Shown here: positions 60,601 to 64,000 of the stretch, one piece after another
Layout of the letters: every line of letters starts with the position of its first letter
Position numbering within the stretch: position 1 is the stretch's first letter
NCBI GenBank assembly: GCA_029379385.1
Contig: CM055606.1
Location: 3,038,001-3,102,000, forward strand
Origin: Quillaja saponaria
Lineage: Eukaryota; Streptophyta; Magnoliopsida; Fabales; Quillajaceae
Direction: 5' to 3'
DNA: 64,000 nucleotides
Notes under the pieces: model-generated
What the model was told of the DNA's origin: nothing
Databases searched by the model: none
What the model saw: the letters and a program-made list of their open reading frames with translations, nothing else
Made by a program: the position numbers and the translations under genes

Positions 60601-61704
60601 GGTAATCACTGCAGCTTATATAATATATAACGAGTTTTACATGAATAAATGTTATACTTGTAGCCTTAGTTCGCAAAATAACAATATGATTAAGCTAATA
60701 TAGATGCCTAAGAGACTCTGTGGCCACCTGGTTTTGTTGGTTATTATGTGTTTGAGAGTTGAGACTTTGTTGTATTTCCTTACTTAAATAAAAACCATCG
60801 GCCTCTGTACTGTATTTGTATTTATGTCCTCCATTGTAGAGAAGTATGGGACATTTGGACTTTCCGTAAGCATCTCCATTCTGTCCCATAATGCAGGATA
60901 AGGCATTGCAGGAGCAAAATAACTTGCTGGCAAAGAAGGTAACCCTTCATATTATAGACTATATATTGTGAAATTAATGTAGATTGTAGATGTTACATTA
61001 CTTACATAGTCACTTCATAATCTGAGTTAAAAACTAGGTAAAGGAGAGTGAGAAGTTACTGGCTCAAGAGGCGCATGAGAAGTTACTGGCTCAAGAGGCG
61101 CATGAGGAGCCGCAAAATCATGGCATGGACCCACAATTACTACAGTCCTTGAATATTGGGTTAGTCTGTTTCCTCACAACTCTGATTCAGTTATAAGCAT
61201 GTGGATGTGTCTCTGTTCCTAGCCTAAGCTCATCTTAGTATTTCTGAGTAGTTAGGTTCAATGTGTCTATATCGTTAATTTTAGGATTGGTACATTTAAT
61301 CTTAAAGTATCTAGGATTTGATTTTTAAGATGTTGCCTTATGTAAAATTTGTTTAATCTCGATTTGTACCACAAATTGAAATATTTATTATGATGTATTG
61401 TTAATGTTAACATTTAATATTCTGGCTACTTGTCAATAATAAAAAAAAACGATGCTCGTAAGAAGAACAAAATAAGCCTATTTCCCTAGTTTGGATATAA
61501 ATATATATGGTTTGAGTATTGTACTCTGTTCTTTAATACAAGTGAGAGTAAGATAAGACAATATTGTTTAATGCTCTGTCTTCCTTTGTATGTATGTGAT
61601 GCAGCGGGTCTGACCAGGCAGGAGAGAACACGGGAGATAATGAAAGACCTCCACCTCAACGTCCAGCCAATACACAAATTCCATCTTGGATGCTTAATCC
61701 CTAA
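51667..61704 (+). CDS. FUL: FRUITFULL-like MADS-box transcription factor, copy 2, full length
   Basis: MIKC-type MADS protein of the AP1/FUL/SQUA subfamily. Exons: 51667-51851, 60035-60113, 60237-60301, 60376-60475, 60560-60601, 60897-60938, 61038-61159, 61605-61704; all introns GT-AG; 735 nt coding for 244 residues, the normal family length. MADS domain 1-60, I to about 88, K about 89-175, C-terminal domain ending [11 protein letters not shown], a variant of the FUL-type motif, with no euAP1 farnesylation-type tail. Relative to copy 1 it has Asn33, Gly44 and Ser55 in the MADS domain, Tyr75-Ser76, Asp81 and Asn111. Ala44 and Phe55 are near-invariant in this subfamily ([14 protein letters not shown]), so DNA binding or dimerisation could be weakened. 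Residues EKLLAQEAH are duplicated in tandem near the end of the K/C region. Confidence 0.93.
56765..57030 (-). pseudogene. RTE-type LINE polyprotein fragment, copy 2 intron
   Basis: The - strand reads [20 protein letters not shown], then after a shift [20 protein letters not shown] followed by [14 protein letters not shown]. This is the segment just before reverse transcriptase in RTE-clade LINEs (ExxIKxRWxxYFxxLF). It matches the fragment in copy 1 at 28965-29300. Confidence 0.7.
57675..57960 (+). repeat. Degenerate minisatellite, about 8 units, copy 2 intron
   Basis: Same unit family as 30165-30925 (gaaact-ttgaa...gaggcagttt), with about 8 markers. Overlapping - strand frames of 66 and 102 codons are repeat by-products. 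Confidence 0.8.
58130..58850 (-). pseudogene. Retrotransposon gag relic in intron 1, copy 2
   Basis: On the - strand from 58840: [20 protein letters not shown] with NFMNKLK, like the coiled segment of a common plant gag; then [40 protein letters not shown] with [14 protein letters not shown]; and, with shifts, AFDxYTQLEA and WEQFK. The order matches gag proteins with 'YxKWIDxMxxPxGYxxPKF...GNPKQHVAHFIETCNNAGT...NAFDWYTDL'. Several stops break it, and no pol region follows. Copy 1 has no counterpart. Confidence 0.75.
58900..59238 (+). mobile_element. Possible Copia LTR 3' end with primer-binding site
   Basis: tggtattagagcc at 59226-59238 matches the initiator-Met-tRNA primer-binding site of plant Copia elements (TGGTATCAGAGC) with one change, directly after a sequence ending ttcaaacaaaa. 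The preceding 300 bp would be LTR. The left terminus is not identified. Confidence 0.55.
59530..59728 (-). pseudogene. Copia RNase H fragment in intron 1, copy 2
   Basis: The - strand from about 59722 reads [20 protein letters not shown] then [11 protein letters not shown], stop, [17 protein letters not shown]. This matches the end of Copia polyproteins (CDNxSAxYLxxNPVFHxRTKHIExDxHFVREKV..GDL.V.F..S.DQ.AD). The 33-bp word starting aaagatgttatcaaatcaga is duplicated in tandem at its 3' side (59529-59596). Confidence 0.75.
61050..61103 (+). repeat. 27-bp in-frame tandem duplication in exon 7, copy 2
   Basis: Two perfect 27-bp units (61050-61076, 61077-61103) encode EKLLAQEAH twice. Copy 1 has one unit. 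It adds nine residues to the coiled K3/C boundary. Confidence 0.95.
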
Positions 61705-63445
61705 ACTAATAGAACCATGGATATTCCTATGACTGCTGCTGCCTGCTTGTATAATATTTGTGTGTTTTTATGTATTCTAGATAAGATATGGGTGTGGATA
61801 AATAACCCCTAGCCTTGGTGTTGTAACATGTTCTAGCATGTTGACAATGGGTGTATGTATTAAGTGTACTTGTTATGGAACACTTTGTAATAGCACTAAA
61901 GTTCAAAATTACTGAATTGAACTGAGATTTTTTTAAAGTTGTTATTTATATTATTTTTGTTAAAAATTATTGAAATAATTATATTTTATATTTATATTAT
62001 ATTTATTATTTTGATATATCTTGAATGTTATGATGGCATGATAAATTAATCAATTGTAATATTAATTATTAATAACTATATTTGACAATTTGTGATGTGA
62101 ATTTTTTAGTATTTAATGAATGTTAAATTATTACATTTTATTTTCTTGTGCATGTAATATTTATATTTAATAGACAATTTTTATATAATATTTAAATATA
62201 TATTAAATACATTTATGATATCATCTAATTTAACTATTGGTTTAATTTTTCAAGTTGATCATCGTCCCAATTTTTAAAATATTAGTATTTAGATATAATA
62301 CTATAATATTTTATTTTTTGAATTCTTACTAGCATCTCTATATCTAGCTTAATTAATCTTGTTCAGAATTTGTGATTATACATCTTCATTATATTTTTTA
62401 AGACATAAACCCTTCCACTACTAAATTTAAATATATCTTATTACTAAAATCACTGTAAATTGTATTTTAACTGTTTTTGAAATCAAACAGCGAAATTTAA
62501 TAATTTAAAAGAGCTGATATGTAAACGGAAGAAGCTAGGTTGAGGGCACCCACGGTCACTATCTTCCGAAGGGTAATTTAATAATTTCAGATTCTTTTGG
62601 CTTTTCATTTCCTCACAGTTTATTTTTCTCTTTTCAAAAAGATCCCTGTTTTTCTCACTTAAGCCCCCCCCCCCCCCCCACACATCCTTTCCCACTGTTT
62701 CTCTCCTCCATAGTCCTATTAAGAATTATGCATCCAAAAGGATAGCATAAATCTCCACTTAGCAAAATTATCAAGAAGCAAATTGATAGAATACCAATTA
62801 GTCTCAATGAAACAATCTCATAATTAACATTTTCAGATATATATTAATAGAAAAAAGCTTCAAGAACCTTTACCCTCCCATTTGACCCAAGAAAATCCCA
62901 TATAACCCATTTGTTGCAGACTTCAAAAATCAGAGGATCTAATTTAAGCGAATTGAACTTGTACTTAATAGTTCAGTATGTAATACTTTCTCTCTCGCTC
63001 TAAAAACTGTATGAGCAAACACTGAGTTGTAGGGCAAGAGAAAAACTTACATAAAATAACTGCATCACGATGAATCTTGGAGAGAGCCGAAGTGATCAAT
63101 TAAAGACACCGCAGAATTCAATAATCTGAACTTAAGAGAAATTAACTTATCTCACTAACCCAAGTCAGCCAACTCCACCCTCTCAGATCTGACTTTTTCT
63201 GACTGTCTCTCTCCAGCACCTCCTCTCTCTGCACCGTCTCTCTTTCTTTCTGTCCTCCGTCTTTATTAAGAATGCTCCCCAACTTATGTCTTTGGTAGAA
63301 ATGACATTAAAATTTTAAAATAATAAATAGATTCCAAATTAGAAGTAAGAATCTATACTTGCTAATACTGTCCTACGGTACATGTCATTGCCAGTACCTC
63401 AGACTGTACTAAGACTGAAAATTTAACTCCATCTATGGTTTGGTG
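61705..63445. other. 3' flank of copy 2
   Basis: Likely 3' UTR to about 61900, then AT-rich sequence, a C16 run (62664-62679) and islands shared with the flank of copy 1. No further gene seen. Confidence 0.6.
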
Positions 63446-64000
63446 CTGTATCCCTATGCCCATTCCTGTAATATTGCATGTCTATGCGCAGCTCTTGGTG
63501 CAGAAGTCATGGACACATGGTCACATGGTGGCTTGATATTATGACAAGTGTACATAAAATAAATGTGATTCTTGACCAAAAGAGACGAACCCCTGCTAAT
63601 GCTCGTTTTTACGAGGTATTATACAGCCCAGTATTCAATACCCCTCAATACCAACTGTAAGTTATTTGTAAGTTAGTCTCTTATGTGTAAACCACTAGGT
63701 GGTTGAAAATACGAACTCTGAGCTTTTTTATTTATTTAATTTCTCTCTTTTTTCAATTCAATTTTGAACCATTACAAATTTTCTAATTTTGTCCATCAAT
63801 TCAATTATTTAAAGTGTTTTTTAAATTATTTATCTTTTTTTTTTTAATTCAACCTCCAATAATTGAACTAAAAAGAATAGAAAATTTGCAATGGAAAAAT
63901 ATAATTAACAAAAAAAAGAGTAAATAATTAAAACAAATAAATTTAATATAAGTACCAAGCCCAAAAAAAATTAATTTATTTGAAATGTAAAATACAAAAA
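63446..64000. other. Right edge, no gene seen
   Basis: Beyond the duplicated unit. A 60-codon frame at 63478-63660 has no recognised domain, and the final 300 bp are AT-rich low complexity. Confidence 0.45.

Larger units (their letters stand above)
51026..63445 (+). repeat. Segmental duplication, unit 2 (FUL-like copy 2)
   Basis: Collinear with 23010-35113. Exons differ at few sites, and introns are alignable throughout except for copy-specific insertions. The right limit is near 'cagtacctcagactgtact' (63393) and 'atggtttggtgctgta' (63434). Confidence 0.9.

Overview
The window is nuclear DNA from a flowering plant, most likely a eudicot. It is AT-rich, has GT-AG introns, carries plant MADS-box genes with the standard eight-exon layout, and holds many kinds of decayed plant transposable elements. 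I see nothing that identifies the species.

The host genes form a MADS-box cluster, all on the + strand. Bases 1-72 are the last codons of a SEPALLATA1/4-type (LOFSEP) gene. Two FRUITFULL-like (AP1/FUL/SQUA subfamily) genes follow, copy 1 at 23631-33269 and copy 2 at 51667-61704. A SEP1-type gene next to an AP1/FUL-type gene is a known ancient angiosperm tandem, and here the FUL-like member has been duplicated again. The duplicated unit is about 12 kb (about 23010-35113 and 51026-63445) and includes promoter, all introns and 3' flank. The copies have decayed differently. Copy 1 keeps a conventional MADS domain but a one-base insertion in exon 7 stops it at 184 residues, before the C-terminal FUL-type motif. 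Copy 2 has an open 244-residue frame with that motif, but carries Ala44Gly and Phe55Ser in the MADS domain and a 9-residue tandem duplication near the C-terminus.

From 73 to 23000 the sequence is mostly nested transposable elements. A CACTA (En/Spm) element appears to run from 1783 to 14154 with a 3-bp TTA target duplication. Inside it are pieces of its own DUF4216-type gene, a long LTR-like element carrying a hAT MITE, a tandem array of about 168-bp repeats, and remains of a Mutator transposase and a GRF zinc-finger gene. To its right are a FAR1-type Mutator transposase relic, another hAT MITE, a hAT (DUF659) transposase relic and a Ty3/gypsy gag relic on the - strand.

The spacer between the FUL copies (35114-51025) holds a MITE-like element with an internal duplication, a cytochrome P450 fragment, an RNase H fragment, a second long LTR-like element in opposite orientation to the first and interrupted by a solo LTR, a broken exon of possible plastid-targeted type, a universal-stress-protein fragment, a SINE candidate, and a second solo LTR. 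The 8-kb first introns of the two genes share an RTE-type LINE fragment and a minisatellite, and differ by insertions that postdate the duplication: a tRNA-derived SINE, a poly(T) retro-insertion and MITE sequence in copy 1, and gag plus Copia debris in copy 2.
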